Shown here one piece after another: positions 56,502-64,000 of a DNA stretch of 64,000 nucleotides (position 1 is its first letter; each line of letters opens with the position of its first letter). Source of the stretch: Flavobacterium anseongense (GTDB lineage Bacteria > Bacteroidota > Bacteroidia > Flavobacteriales > Flavobacteriaceae); contig NZ_JAKIHN010000001.1 in assembly GCF_021608185.1 (NCBI RefSeq), positions 434,001-498,000 of the forward strand, in the 5' to 3' direction. Under the pieces are notes generated by a model that made no database searches, was not told the origin of the DNA, and worked only from the letters and a program-made list of their open reading frames with translations. The position numbers were made by a program, and so were the translations under genes.

Positions 56502-57623
56502 ATGAAAAAAATACTTTTATTTTTCTGTTTCATAGTATCCGTTTCCTGTGAAAGAGATTCTTATTCCGATTTAATCGAAACCAAAACCACCATCAATCTC
56601 AAATGGAACAAAGCCTATTCAGATGATACTATCGACAAGTCCTTGATTGGTTTGAAATGGGCACTTTCTTATGTCGGCGCAACTTTACCAAGCTCTAACA
56701 GTGGATTTTCAAATACTGAAACTACGATTACAATTAATATTAAGAAATTAGGTTTTAACGAAATTGCACAACAAAATCTTTTAAGATTAGCTGAAAAAAT
56801 AAAAGCCACTCCCGAATATCAAGCCAATAATGCGGTTGATTTAGGAAGATTTGTCACGCAGTTGATCGGCGCTTCCGAGCATTATTACAAAATCATTGGA
56901 ACACCAAAAACACTTACGGAAGTTATAAATCAATACACGCTTTTACCTCAAAAAGGCTATGTTAACAATTCGGGCGTTTCATTGGAACACCGCATCATTC
57001 AGTTTTCGGAGCAAAATGGTTTCAATCAAGTGTTTCTTTCCGAAGAAGTTGATCCGGTTACGGGCGAGATTTATGAATATGAAACCGTCGAATTATTGCC
57101 AAATGGTCAGTTGCGGTTTGGCATTTTTGACATTGAAGGCAATAGAAAAAATAATGCCGACGCTAGTCATTCCAATGCCGGAAAACCAGCCAAATGCATG
57201 TGGTGTCATGAGTCAACCATTCAGCCGTTATTTTATCCAAACAATGATTATGCTGGATTTTTGAGTGCTGCCGATTTGGGAGCTACATTATTGGGTTACC
57301 GTGAAAACCATCGGAATCAAAAATTAGCCTTAACCAACGGTGTTGATTTCTCACAAACTCAGCAACACACCTTAACCGAGTTGCTCTATATTTCATTTAT
57401 GGAACCATCGGCAGAGCGGTTGAGTTTAGAATGGAATTTATCCGTAGTACAAGTTCAAAATTTGCTTTCCGGATTGCCAACGCATGTGTATGCTGAGTTT
57501 CCGTTTTTGGGAACTTTATACAATAGGGAAGATGTTGAAGTTTTAGCACCATTTCAGGGATTATCTGTTTCGAGTCACGTTAGAGAAGAATCGGCAATCG
57601 AAGTCAACCATTTAAATGATTAA
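56502..57623 (+). CDS. Lipoprotein with a single heme c motif
   Basis: 373 residues. Lipoprotein signal ending SVSC (Cys16) followed by ERDS. A CMWCH motif (Cys232-His236) after GKPAK fits covalent heme c attachment in the periplasm; the HES after it and several Met-containing segments (YISFMEP) could supply the distal ligand. I do not recognise the surrounding domain. It lies 3 bp after a radical SAM gene and overlaps the GT2 gene by 8 bp, so it is part of the same operon. Function unknown; an electron carrier is a guess. Confidence 0.75.
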   Translation: MKKILLFFCFIVSVSCERDSYSDLIETKTTINLKWNKAYSDDTIDKSLIGLKWALSYVGATLPSSNSGFSNTETTITINIKKLGFNEIAQQNLLRLAEKIKATPEYQANNAVDLGRFVTQLIGASEHYYKIIGTPKTLTEVINQYTLLPQKGYVNNSGVSLEHRIIQFSEQNGFNQVFLSEEVDPVTGEIYEYETVELLPNGQLRFGIFDIEGNRKNNADASHSNAGKPAKCMWCHESTIQPLFYPNNDYAGFLSAADLGATLLGYRENHRNQKLALTNGVDFSQTQQHTLTELLYISFMEPSAERLSLEWNLSVVQVQNLLSGLPTHVYAEFPFLGTLYNREDVEVLAPFQGLSVSSHVREESAIEVNHLND

Positions 57624-58362
57624 CAAAAAAAAAATAATCGTTGTTCTACCGGCTTACAACGCTGGGAAAACACTTCAAAAAACCTTTGAAGAAATTCCGT
57701 TTGATGTTGTTGATGATGTGATTTTAACCGATGATTTTAGTAATGATGAAACGATAGAAGTTGCGAAAAAAATCGGCATCAAAAACATCATTGCCCATGA
57801 TAAAAACAAAGGCTATGGCGCGAATCAGAAATCGTGTTACCAAAAAGCGTTTGAACTCAATGCCGATATTATCGTAATGCTTCATCCGGATTATCAATAT
57901 ACACCAAAGCTTATTCCGGCGATGTGTTCGTTGGTTGCAAACGATTTGTACGATGTCGTTTTGGGTTCCAGAATTTTAAGCAAAGGTGCGCTGAAAGGCG
58001 GAATGCCTTTGTATAAATATATTTCGAATAGGATTTTGACTTTCATTCAGAATGTTTTGATGAATCAAAAACTATCTGAATATCATACGGGTTATCGCTG
58101 TTTCGTCGCGCAATTGTTACAAAAAATTGACTTCGAAAACAACTCGGATGATTTTGTTTTTGACAATGAAATCATTGCACAATGTTGCTTTTTGAATGCG
58201 AAAATTGGTGAGATATCCTGCCCGGCTAATTATTTTGAGGAAGCCAGTTCTATTAATTTTAGGAGAAGCATAACTTATGGTTTTGGTGTTTTAAGGGTTT
58301 CCGCTTCTTATTTTTTACAGAAAATTAAATTGGGTTCGTTCTCCATTTTTAAGAATTTATGA
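57616..58362 (+). CDS. GT2 family glycosyltransferase (polyprenol-phosphate type)
   Basis: 248 residues. GT2 fold: VVLPAYNAGKTLQKTFEEIP at the N-terminus, VILTDDFSNDETIEVA (the usual DD motif), IIAHDKNKGYGANQK and VMLHPDYQYTP as the DxD-like metal site. It resembles dolichyl-phosphate mannose synthase-type enzymes that load a sugar onto a lipid carrier. It has no clear C-terminal membrane helices. Context with a GT87-like protein and a flippase favours a lipid-linked glycan. Confidence 0.88.
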   Translation: MINKKKIIVVLPAYNAGKTLQKTFEEIPFDVVDDVILTDDFSNDETIEVAKKIGIKNIIAHDKNKGYGANQKSCYQKAFELNADIIVMLHPDYQYTPKLIPAMCSLVANDLYDVVLGSRILSKGALKGGMPLYKYISNRILTFIQNVLMNQKLSEYHTGYRCFVAQLLQKIDFENNSDDFVFDNEIIAQCCFLNAKIGEISCPANYFEEASSINFRRSITYGFGVLRVSASYFLQKIKLGSFSIFKNL

Positions 58363-59891
58363 AAAAAAGCATTCTGAAATATTATCCTTTGCTTCCTCTG
58401 CTTTTGCTTTGTGTTTTTTATGGATATAAATCTTTGGAATTTCCAATTCACGATTTTAGCAATTATTACTTTGGCGGAAAGTTTTTGGGTGAAGGACATT
58501 TTACTTCCGCTGTTTATTTTCCATACGAATTCAACAAAGCCATTTCCGATTTAGGACATCATAATATTTTTGCCAGTTATGCGCCGAATACGCCTTTTTT
58601 GGCATTCTTTTTTTCGCCCTTTTCTTTTATTTCAGTTCTGATTGCAAAGTTAGTTTTCAATTGTATTTCGATAAGTTTGTTTGTATTCAGCATTTACAGA
58701 TTGTTTTCGCATTATAAAATCAATCTGAAATATGCCTTGCTGATTCCTATCTTATTTTTGGTTCCGATAAAAAACAATTTGCTGTTTGGACAAGTCTACT
58801 TTTTGCTGTTTTTCCTGTTGGCCGAAGGTTGGCTTTCGTATGAAAAAGAGCGTTGGAAATCGATGGCATTCTTTTGGAGTTTGGCAATTTTACTCAAGGT
58901 TTTTCCAGTATTACTTTTTGTTCTTTTTGTGTTTAAAAAACAATGGAAAGCCTTGCTCTATTTAGCGGTTTCCTGCATTTTACTTTTTGGAATTTCGTTA
59001 CTCTTTACCGGAGCTGATATTTGGATTTTTTATCTCAAAGAAGTGTTGCCTAAAGCTTCCAACGGAGAGATTGCTACGGCTTTTGTGCCCAATTATCAGT
59101 CGGTTTTTATGTTCCTGAAAGAACTTTTGGTGTTTGATGCAACGGATAATTCGCAATCCATTTTTAATTATCCTGTTTTATTTTCTGCAGTGATGCTGGC
59201 TTTCAAAATAGGAATTTTAGGTATTGGTTATTTTATTTCCAAAAAAACTTCAAATGCGTTATTTGCTTTTTCCTATTGGATTTTGGCAATGATTTTACTT
59301 TCGCCATACGGAAGTACTTATACAATTATTTTGCTGATATTCCCATTTCTGGCATTGCTAAAAAGCGACATTTCAAACGTCAAAAAAATCACCCTGTTTA
59401 TCGTCTTATTTTTAATCAGCAATCTTTCTTTATCACTTTTTATTGAGAAAGCGTTTCCTTTATCATATCTAAGATTGTTCTTGCTTTTGTTGCTGTTTGT
59501 CTTGTTTTTGTTTGAATTTCAGCAAAAAATCAATTGGAAAATAGTGACTGTTTTTTCTTTGATGTCAATGATTTTGGTGTTGATTTTCAAAAAGAATGAA
59601 ACCGTTACATCGACTATTCTCCTTAAAAACGGACCAATATTGATTTACGATTACAAAATAAAAGACAACCAACTGACTTATTTTTATTGGAATGAGAAAG
59701 GTGAAAACCAAGCGGTGATTCCGTTTGAAAATAAATCCTGCAAAGCTATAGAACTAAATAGCAATCAACTTACGTTTGACAAAAACCATAAGTTGAAACC
59801 CATTTTAATTGACAATAAAACAGTGTTATATCTTTCAGATTATGGTAGAGGCATTGGGTTTTATACCTTAAGAAAAATGGAATTGAAATGA
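58359..59891 (+). CDS. GT87-like polytopic glycosyltransferase
   Basis: 510 residues with about ten to twelve membrane helices and a soluble tail of about 100 residues (from about 410). The first periplasmic loop holds DFSNYYFGGKF, the pattern of DUF2029/GT87 enzymes that use polyprenyl-phosphate sugar donors. It would transfer a sugar on the periplasmic side. The family is large and diverse; donor and acceptor are unknown. Four-bp overlaps to both neighbours. Confidence 0.75.
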   Translation: MKKSILKYYPLLPLLLLCVFYGYKSLEFPIHDFSNYYFGGKFLGEGHFTSAVYFPYEFNKAISDLGHHNIFASYAPNTPFLAFFFSPFSFISVLIAKLVFNCISISLFVFSIYRLFSHYKINLKYALLIPILFLVPIKNNLLFGQVYFLLFFLLAEGWLSYEKERWKSMAFFWSLAILLKVFPVLLFVLFVFKKQWKALLYLAVSCILLFGISLLFTGADIWIFYLKEVLPKASNGEIATAFVPNYQSVFMFLKELLVFDATDNSQSIFNYPVLFSAVMLAFKIGILGIGYFISKKTSNALFAFSYWILAMILLSPYGSTYTIILLIFPFLALLKSDISNVKKITLFIVLFLISNLSLSLFIEKAFPLSYLRLFLLLLLFVLFLFEFQQKINWKIVTVFSLMSMILVLIFKKNETVTSTILLKNGPILIYDYKIKDNQLTYFYWNEKGENQAVIPFENKSCKAIELNSNQLTFDKNHKLKPILIDNKTVLYLSDYGRGIGFYTLRKMELK

Positions 59892-61060
59892 ATCTAAAAA
59901 AGACATTCGACAGGATAAAACTTGTTTTGGTCAACATCCTCAAGCAAGTATTGGGTCAGGTGCTAACCCTGATCCTGTCAGTCATTATATTCAAATGGGA
60001 TTCAAAAGAATTATGGGGAGAATTTGCGGCCTATTTTATTTATGTCAATATCATAATTACAGTCATCAGCTGGGGAAATAAGGAATTTTTAATTCGGGAA
60101 TTCAGCAAAGCGCCAAACAAAATAATCGAGAATTTCTATCTGGTTTTCAATTCGCGCTTGCCATTGTTAGTCCTTGCCGTTGTAGCGGCTTTGTTTGTTT
60201 TTCCAATCAGCTGTTTCTGGTTTTTTGCCCTTTGGATAATCAGCGTTTACATTTCACAATCGCTTGAGGTTTTTTGGATTTATAAAAGAGATTATGCAAA
60301 ATCAATTCTCCTGGAAATACTGTCGTTTTCGGGACTGGTTTTGTTGCTTTTTTATAATGAAGTCAATAGTGACAAGCTTATCGAATATTATGCTTATTAC
60401 CAATTGGTGCGAGCTGTTTTCTACGTCATTATGTATACTCCGGAATTAAAAAAAATTCATTTTGGCATAGACAAAAAATATTTGGTCACCGCAGTTTCCT
60501 TCTTTTTACTGGGCTTGGTCGGATTTCTTCAATCGCGAATGGATTTTGTAATTATCACTTTTTTCGAATCTGATCAGAACGTTGCGATTTACCAAATCAT
60601 CACCACTTTTTTCATTTTGATTCATGCTTTGGGAACCTTTTTAATTTTTCCTTATATGAAGAATATCTATCGATTGCAAAAGAGTTCAGTGAGTGTTTTT
60701 CAACGGTTTATTGCTATCATCTCGCCTTTGGTGGTGTGCTTTTGTTTGGCGGTTTTGTTTTTGATCATGCACTATGTTTATAACATCAGCCTTGATTACC
60801 ACTACTATTTATTGGGATTTTTAATCACTTTTCCGCCCTATTTATACACGGTTAAAATATTGATTTTGTATAAAGAAAATAAACAGGGTTTTATTCTAAA
60901 AACCGGAATCATAGCCATCGTAATTAATAGTTTCGCTTCTATTCTTTTGCTTTATCTTGGTTATGGATTAAAAGGTGCTTTGATGGGTTCGGCTATAGCG
61001 CATCTCTTTACAGCCTATCAATATCTAACCCATTTTTCACATCAAACTCAAAAAGCGTAA
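59888..61060 (+). CDS. Wzx-like flippase or exporter
   Basis: 390 residues with about twelve membrane segments and the MATE/polysaccharide flippase pattern (IFKWDSKELWGEFAAYF near the start; FFLLGLVGFLQSRMDFVIITFF in the middle; YGLKGALMGSAIAHL at the C-terminus). It probably moves a lipid-linked glycan precursor from the cytoplasmic to the periplasmic leaflet. Its presence shows the pathway makes an exported product. Confidence 0.8.
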   Translation: MNLKKTFDRIKLVLVNILKQVLGQVLTLILSVIIFKWDSKELWGEFAAYFIYVNIIITVISWGNKEFLIREFSKAPNKIIENFYLVFNSRLPLLVLAVVAALFVFPISCFWFFALWIISVYISQSLEVFWIYKRDYAKSILLEILSFSGLVLLLFYNEVNSDKLIEYYAYYQLVRAVFYVIMYTPELKKIHFGIDKKYLVTAVSFFLLGLVGFLQSRMDFVIITFFESDQNVAIYQIITTFFILIHALGTFLIFPYMKNIYRLQKSSVSVFQRFIAIISPLVVCFCLAVLFLIMHYVYNISLDYHYYLLGFLITFPPYLYTVKILILYKENKQGFILKTGIIAIVINSFASILLLYLGYGLKGALMGSAIAHLFTAYQYLTHFSHQTQKA

Positions 61061-61066
61061 CGCCAA

Positions 61067-61765
61067 ATGAAGCCGAATCAAAAACATATCAGCAAACAAA
61101 ATAGCCGCTATTATGATAAAATAGCAGCGGATTATGATGCCATGCTGAGTTATAATACTCAAGAGGATTTTCTGCGTAAAAAAGTGGCAGAGAAATTAAC
61201 TTCCTTTTTGAAAGAAGGCACTGTTTTAGATTTTGGTGGAGGAACGGGTGAAGATTTAAAATGGTTGTTGGAACATCATTACAAAGTGATTTTCTGCGAA
61301 CCTTCAGCCGGTATGAGAAAGATGGCGATGGACAAATTCCCGGAAGCCGGAATTGTGTTTTTAGAAAACAGTCAAACCGATTTTACAAGTTGGGCTGATG
61401 CGCTTCCGTTTCAGGAGAAAGCCAATGGTGTAATAGCTAATTTCGCTGTGCTGAACTGTATTTTAGATCTTGATTTATTCTTTAAGAAATTGACTTTGGT
61501 AACGGCAGACAAGGCTGAAATTGTGTTGCTGGTTTTACATTATAATCTGAAAAAAAGAATGCAAATGAATTTTTTCGGAGCTCTAAAATCGCTAAACGGA
61601 ACAAAACCTATGAGGATAAAAGTGGCCTTTCAGGGTGAAAAACAATTGGTTTATCTTCATTCGGTGAAATCAATTCGAAAAGGGGCTGTAGATTATTTTA
61701 AATTCCAAAGTTGTGAGTTATTAAAAGAAGAAGGTTTTTCATTAATCCATTTGACAAAAAAATGA
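61067..61765 (+). CDS. Class I SAM-dependent methyltransferase (copy 2)
   Basis: 232 residues. SAM motif I is VLDFGGGTGEDLKWLL (about residue 55-70), with CEPSAGMRKMA after it. An ANFAVLNCILDLDLF region follows. It shares topology with, but is not a close copy of, the 54364 protein. It overlaps the following gene by 4 bp (ATGA) and has a 6-bp gap to the flippase gene. Substrate unknown; N-, O- or C-methylation of the glycan or lipid intermediate is possible. Confidence 0.85.
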   Translation: MKPNQKHISKQNSRYYDKIAADYDAMLSYNTQEDFLRKKVAEKLTSFLKEGTVLDFGGGTGEDLKWLLEHHYKVIFCEPSAGMRKMAMDKFPEAGIVFLENSQTDFTSWADALPFQEKANGVIANFAVLNCILDLDLFFKKLTLVTADKAEIVLLVLHYNLKKRMQMNFFGALKSLNGTKPMRIKVAFQGEKQLVYLHSVKSIRKGAVDYFKFQSCELLKEEGFSLIHLTKK

Positions 61766-62670
61766 AAAAACTGTTGAACATATTACTCTTTGGAAATGCT
61801 TTCTTTAAAGAATATCCAGCTGTCTCTATTACTGAAAATGAGATAAAAGAAAATGTATTCTTTGAAGTTGACGAAAAACAAACCGATGTTTCCCAAAAGC
61901 ATTGGCTGCTGTCATTAGAACCAATGGTTTTTGGAATTTGGTTTGAAAGCGCGCCAAATTTTGATAAAAAAAACAAGGGAAAATTGTATTTCAAGTCGGG
62001 CCAAAATAAAACACTGGCGATTGTAGAATTAAATCTAACCGAAATCATTACTGAAAAAGAAGGCATTTTGCTTTTGTTTACCGTTGAAGAAAGTGAATTG
62101 TTTTATATAAGTCCGTTTAAAACAAAACTGATTTATGGACTCTATTATAAAAAGCCAAAGCTATCGTTCAACTTATTTAAAAACCTTACGGCAGCTTTTA
62201 GTTTTCCGCGAAAAGTGCGGTTGGTTTCCTTTAAAAAAGACGATTATTTCAATATTTTCCCAATGGATTTGGTTGGCAATATTCCGGGAACGAATCATTT
62301 TGTTTTTGGATTACGGCATACCAACAATACGCTCGACAAAATTATAGAAGAAAAGAAAATCGTTGCCGCTGAATTTCCTTCTTCTTTAAAGGAAGAAATT
62401 TATCAATTGGCCAAGCATCATTCCGGAAATCCGCAAGGTATTGACGCCTTGCCTTTTTCAATTTTGGAAACCAATTTATATCAATTCCCGATTCCCGAAT
62501 CGGTCATACAATATGACGAAATCGAAATTTTAAAAACGCTGAATTTAGGAAGCCATATGTTGCTCTTTGGGAAAACCATCAACACGATTGTTGTAAATGA
62601 AAATACGGCCAATTTGTATCACATCCATTTTTTAACCCATCTGAATCAAAACCAATATGAACCAACTTAA
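61762..62670 (+). CDS. Protein with flavin-reductase-like C-terminal region
   Basis: 302 residues. The N-terminal 160 residues match nothing I know. From about 165 the sequence has the order of a flavin reductase-like split barrel: FNIFPMDLVGNIPG, then FVFGLRHTNNTLDKIIEE, KKIVAAEFPSSLKEEIY and finally GSHMLLFGKTIN, which correspond to the FMN-binding strands and the late GDHxxxxG element. This is a weak but ordered match. If right, it could deliver reduced flavin to the redox steps of the cluster. It overlaps its upstream neighbour by 4 bp and, convergently, the FkbM gene by 4 bp. Confidence 0.55.
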   Translation: MKKLLNILLFGNAFFKEYPAVSITENEIKENVFFEVDEKQTDVSQKHWLLSLEPMVFGIWFESAPNFDKKNKGKLYFKSGQNKTLAIVELNLTEIITEKEGILLLFTVEESELFYISPFKTKLIYGLYYKKPKLSFNLFKNLTAAFSFPRKVRLVSFKKDDYFNIFPMDLVGNIPGTNHFVFGLRHTNNTLDKIIEEKKIVAAEFPSSLKEEIYQLAKHHSGNPQGIDALPFSILETNLYQFPIPESVIQYDEIEILKTLNLGSHMLLFGKTINTIVVNENTANLYHIHFLTHLNQNQYEPT

Positions 62671-63596
62671 CGTTTTTTAAACCATTGCAACACCATTGGC
62701 GGACACAGATTGATGATGAGTTGTTTAATTTTTTTTCTAAAAGAAATAAAATTGTGATTCGTAAAAACCTTTTGTTCTTCTATTGATAGACCGGAAGTAT
62801 TGAGTAAATAAGAACCCAAACTATAATAACCTAACCAAAGCAAGAGAAAGCCTGATTTTATTTTGTTTTCATTGCTTAAAAATTCAGAATCCAAAACATA
62901 AATAGCATCGCCGCAAGGTGCATAATGACAATTTTTATCATGACTATTAGCCAAAACCGGAGTATAATTTTCTCTGTAAGTAATAAAATCAACCAGTACA
63001 TAACCTTTATCCCTTAAATAGATGTCGATATCCGAAAACAATACCTGATTTTGATAAACCGCAATGGTTGACACTTCAACTTTTAGAATATTTATTCGTT
63101 TTTCGTTGAGCAGCTTTGCTGCACCATGCAAAATTTTCAATTCTGAACCTTGAGTGTCAATTTTTAAGTAATCAATTGTCTCATTTTTGTCTTTTATGAA
63201 ATTATCCAGTGTAACCGCCGAAGTCTTAATTACATTTTCAATGGCAATGTTTGATTTCCAATTGTCAAAGTTTTTATATAAACCAAAATGCTTTTGATAG
63301 TTGCCCAAATCTGTTTCAAGCAGACTGCTCATAGAGCTGTGCTTTGTGACATTAAAGGAAACTTCGCCTTCGTAATCCGACAAACAATTACCAATTAAAG
63401 CTAATGACTTAAAATTATGTTGAATGTATTTTTCTTTAAGTATTTCCAATTCGATTGGATTGGGTTCGAAGCCTACGATATTGGTTATTGTCGACAAGTC
63501 TTCCAAAAAATCAAGCTTGTCTTTGGCGCCAACATCAATAAAGAAAAGGGAATCTATATTGTGTTTTTTTAAAATGGTGATGATTCGATTATCCAA
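62667..63596 (-). CDS. FkbM-family methyltransferase
   Basis: 309 residues. FkbM fold: SAM-binding FIDVGAKDKLDF near residue 20, VGFEPNPIELEILKEKY (Rossmann strand end), the family-typical SSMSSLLE, and DYLKIDTQGSELKILHGA (about residue 140-157). FkbM enzymes O-methylate sugars or polyketides and are frequent in glycan clusters. It is transcribed toward the ten-gene run and ends in it by 4 bp. Confidence 0.88.
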   Translation of the reverse strand: MDNRIITILKKHNIDSLFFIDVGAKDKLDFLEDLSTITNIVGFEPNPIELEILKEKYIQHNFKSLALIGNCLSDYEGEVSFNVTKHSSMSSLLETDLGNYQKHFGLYKNFDNWKSNIAIENVIKTSAVTLDNFIKDKNETIDYLKIDTQGSELKILHGAAKLLNEKRINILKVEVSTIAVYQNQVLFSDIDIYLRDKGYVLVDFITYRENYTPVLANSHDKNCHYAPCGDAIYVLDSEFLSNENKIKSGFLLLWLGYYSLGSYLLNTSGLSIEEQKVFTNHNFISFRKKIKQLIINLCPPMVLQWFKKR

Positions 63597-63619
63597 AATA
63601 AATTATAGGTATTTAACCT

Positions 63620-63627
63620 CAAAAATA
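63620..63627 (-). promoter_or_regulatory. Possible -7 element of the FkbM gene
   Basis: Minus-strand TATTTTTG fits TAnnTTTG, 23 bp upstream of the FkbM ATG. No -33 TTG at the usual distance, so weak. Confidence 0.3.
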
Positions 63628-63651
63628 TGAATTTAAATCAGTATTACTTAG

Positions 63652-63659
63652 TAGATTTG
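63652..63659 (+). promoter_or_regulatory. Probable -7 element of the truncated radical SAM gene
   Basis: TAGATTTG matches TAnnTTTG and lies 16 bp upstream of the ATG at 63676. A -33 TTG is not evident. Confidence 0.4.
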
Positions 63660-63675
63660 TTATATATTCACTCCA

Positions 63676-64000
63676 ATGTCAGTAAATAAAATCATCCTAT
63701 TCAACCCAAAAAGTGCTAACGGCAAACATCGAATTCCCAATTCGATTTTGCAGGTTGGAGCGGCTGTTCATGGCAAATATGAGTATGTTTTTGTGGATGG
63801 TAATTTGGAGAAAAATCCCTGGGAAACCATTGAAAATTATTTAAAATCGGGTGACTATAAATACTTTGGTTCAACCGTTATGCCCGGTCCGCAATTGCGT
63901 CAGGCGATTCCGTTTACCAAAAAAATAAAAGAATTATTTCCTGAAACGGTTACGGTTTGGGGCGGCTATTTTGCGGCCAACCAATATAAAGTTTCTTTAG
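63676..64000 (+). CDS. N-terminus of a probable B12-type radical SAM protein (truncated by window end)
   Basis: 108 codons are visible from the ATG at 63676; the frame is open at the window end. The start MSVNKIILFNPKSANGKHRIPNSILQ and the segment FPETVTVWGGYFAANQ look like the N-terminal Rossmann half of a B12-binding radical SAM protein (the 'GG' strand end after an alpha/beta unit). The radical SAM cluster motif would lie beyond the window. It would be a third such protein beside the 52-62.7 kb run. Confidence 0.6.
   Translation, partial: MSVNKIILFNPKSANGKHRIPNSILQVGAAVHGKYEYVFVDGNLEKNPWETIENYLKSGDYKYFGSTVMPGPQLRQAIPFTKKIKELFPETVTVWGGYFAANQYKVSL

Noticed and set aside
1..64000. CRISPR array, integrase, transposase or prophage
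   Set aside because: I looked for regular spaced repeats and mobile-element genes on both strands and saw none.

Overview
The window reads as a chromosomal segment of a Flavobacterium-like member of the Bacteroidota (Flavobacteriaceae). The evidence is gene content (SprA of the type 9 secretion and gliding apparatus, a RemB-like gliding protein, alternative complex III fused to an aa3-type oxidase operon, a TonB-dependent receptor, GT117), AT-rich DNA, and several promoters of the Bacteroidota form TTG-N17-TAnnTTTG with no Shine-Dalgarno motif. No rRNA, CRISPR array, transposase or phage gene is visible.

Layout: 1-4000 holds a truncated secreted protein, a FAS1-domain lipoprotein and a RemB-like protein. 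4.0-15.1 kb (minus) is housekeeping plus secretion: vanZ-like, gcvH, sprA (2438 aa), ruvA, maeB. 15.2-22.9 kb is a sugar locus that looks dedicated to sucrose: a LacI regulator divergent from a run of TonB receptor, glutaredoxin-like protein, MFS sugar transporter, GH100-type invertase and PfkB kinase. Two identical 14-bp palindromes, 21 bp apart, lie in the divergent promoter region. 22.9-25 kb has queG and ruvB, separated by a hairpin-rich intergenic repeat-like element. 25-36.6 kb is a respiratory operon, actABCDEF-ctaC-ctaD, transferring electrons from quinol through ACIII to oxygen. 36.8-41.9 kb has a small SPOR protein and rimP-nusA-infB with a terminator-like hairpin in its leader. 42-52 kb carries a tandem universal stress protein, tRNA-Gln with what looks like the stub of a second tRNA, a GT117 membrane protein, a polysaccharide deacetylase, a thioredoxin-fold protein with no catalytic cysteines, a membrane metallophosphoesterase and polA.

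52.0-62.7 kb is the most unusual part: ten tightly packed plus-strand genes, most overlapping by 4-11 bp. They are a nucleotidyltransferase-fold protein, two paralogous B12-type radical SAM proteins, two class I methyltransferases, a lipoprotein with one heme c motif, a GT2 glycosyltransferase, a GT87-like membrane protein, a flippase and a protein with a flavin-reductase-like C-terminus. A convergent FkbM methyltransferase and a third (truncated) radical-SAM-type gene follow. I read it as an envelope glycan or glycolipid pathway with radical chemistry. I recognise no described pathway with this combination, and the product is unknown.

All functional names rest on motif recognition and remembered family features; no search was run.
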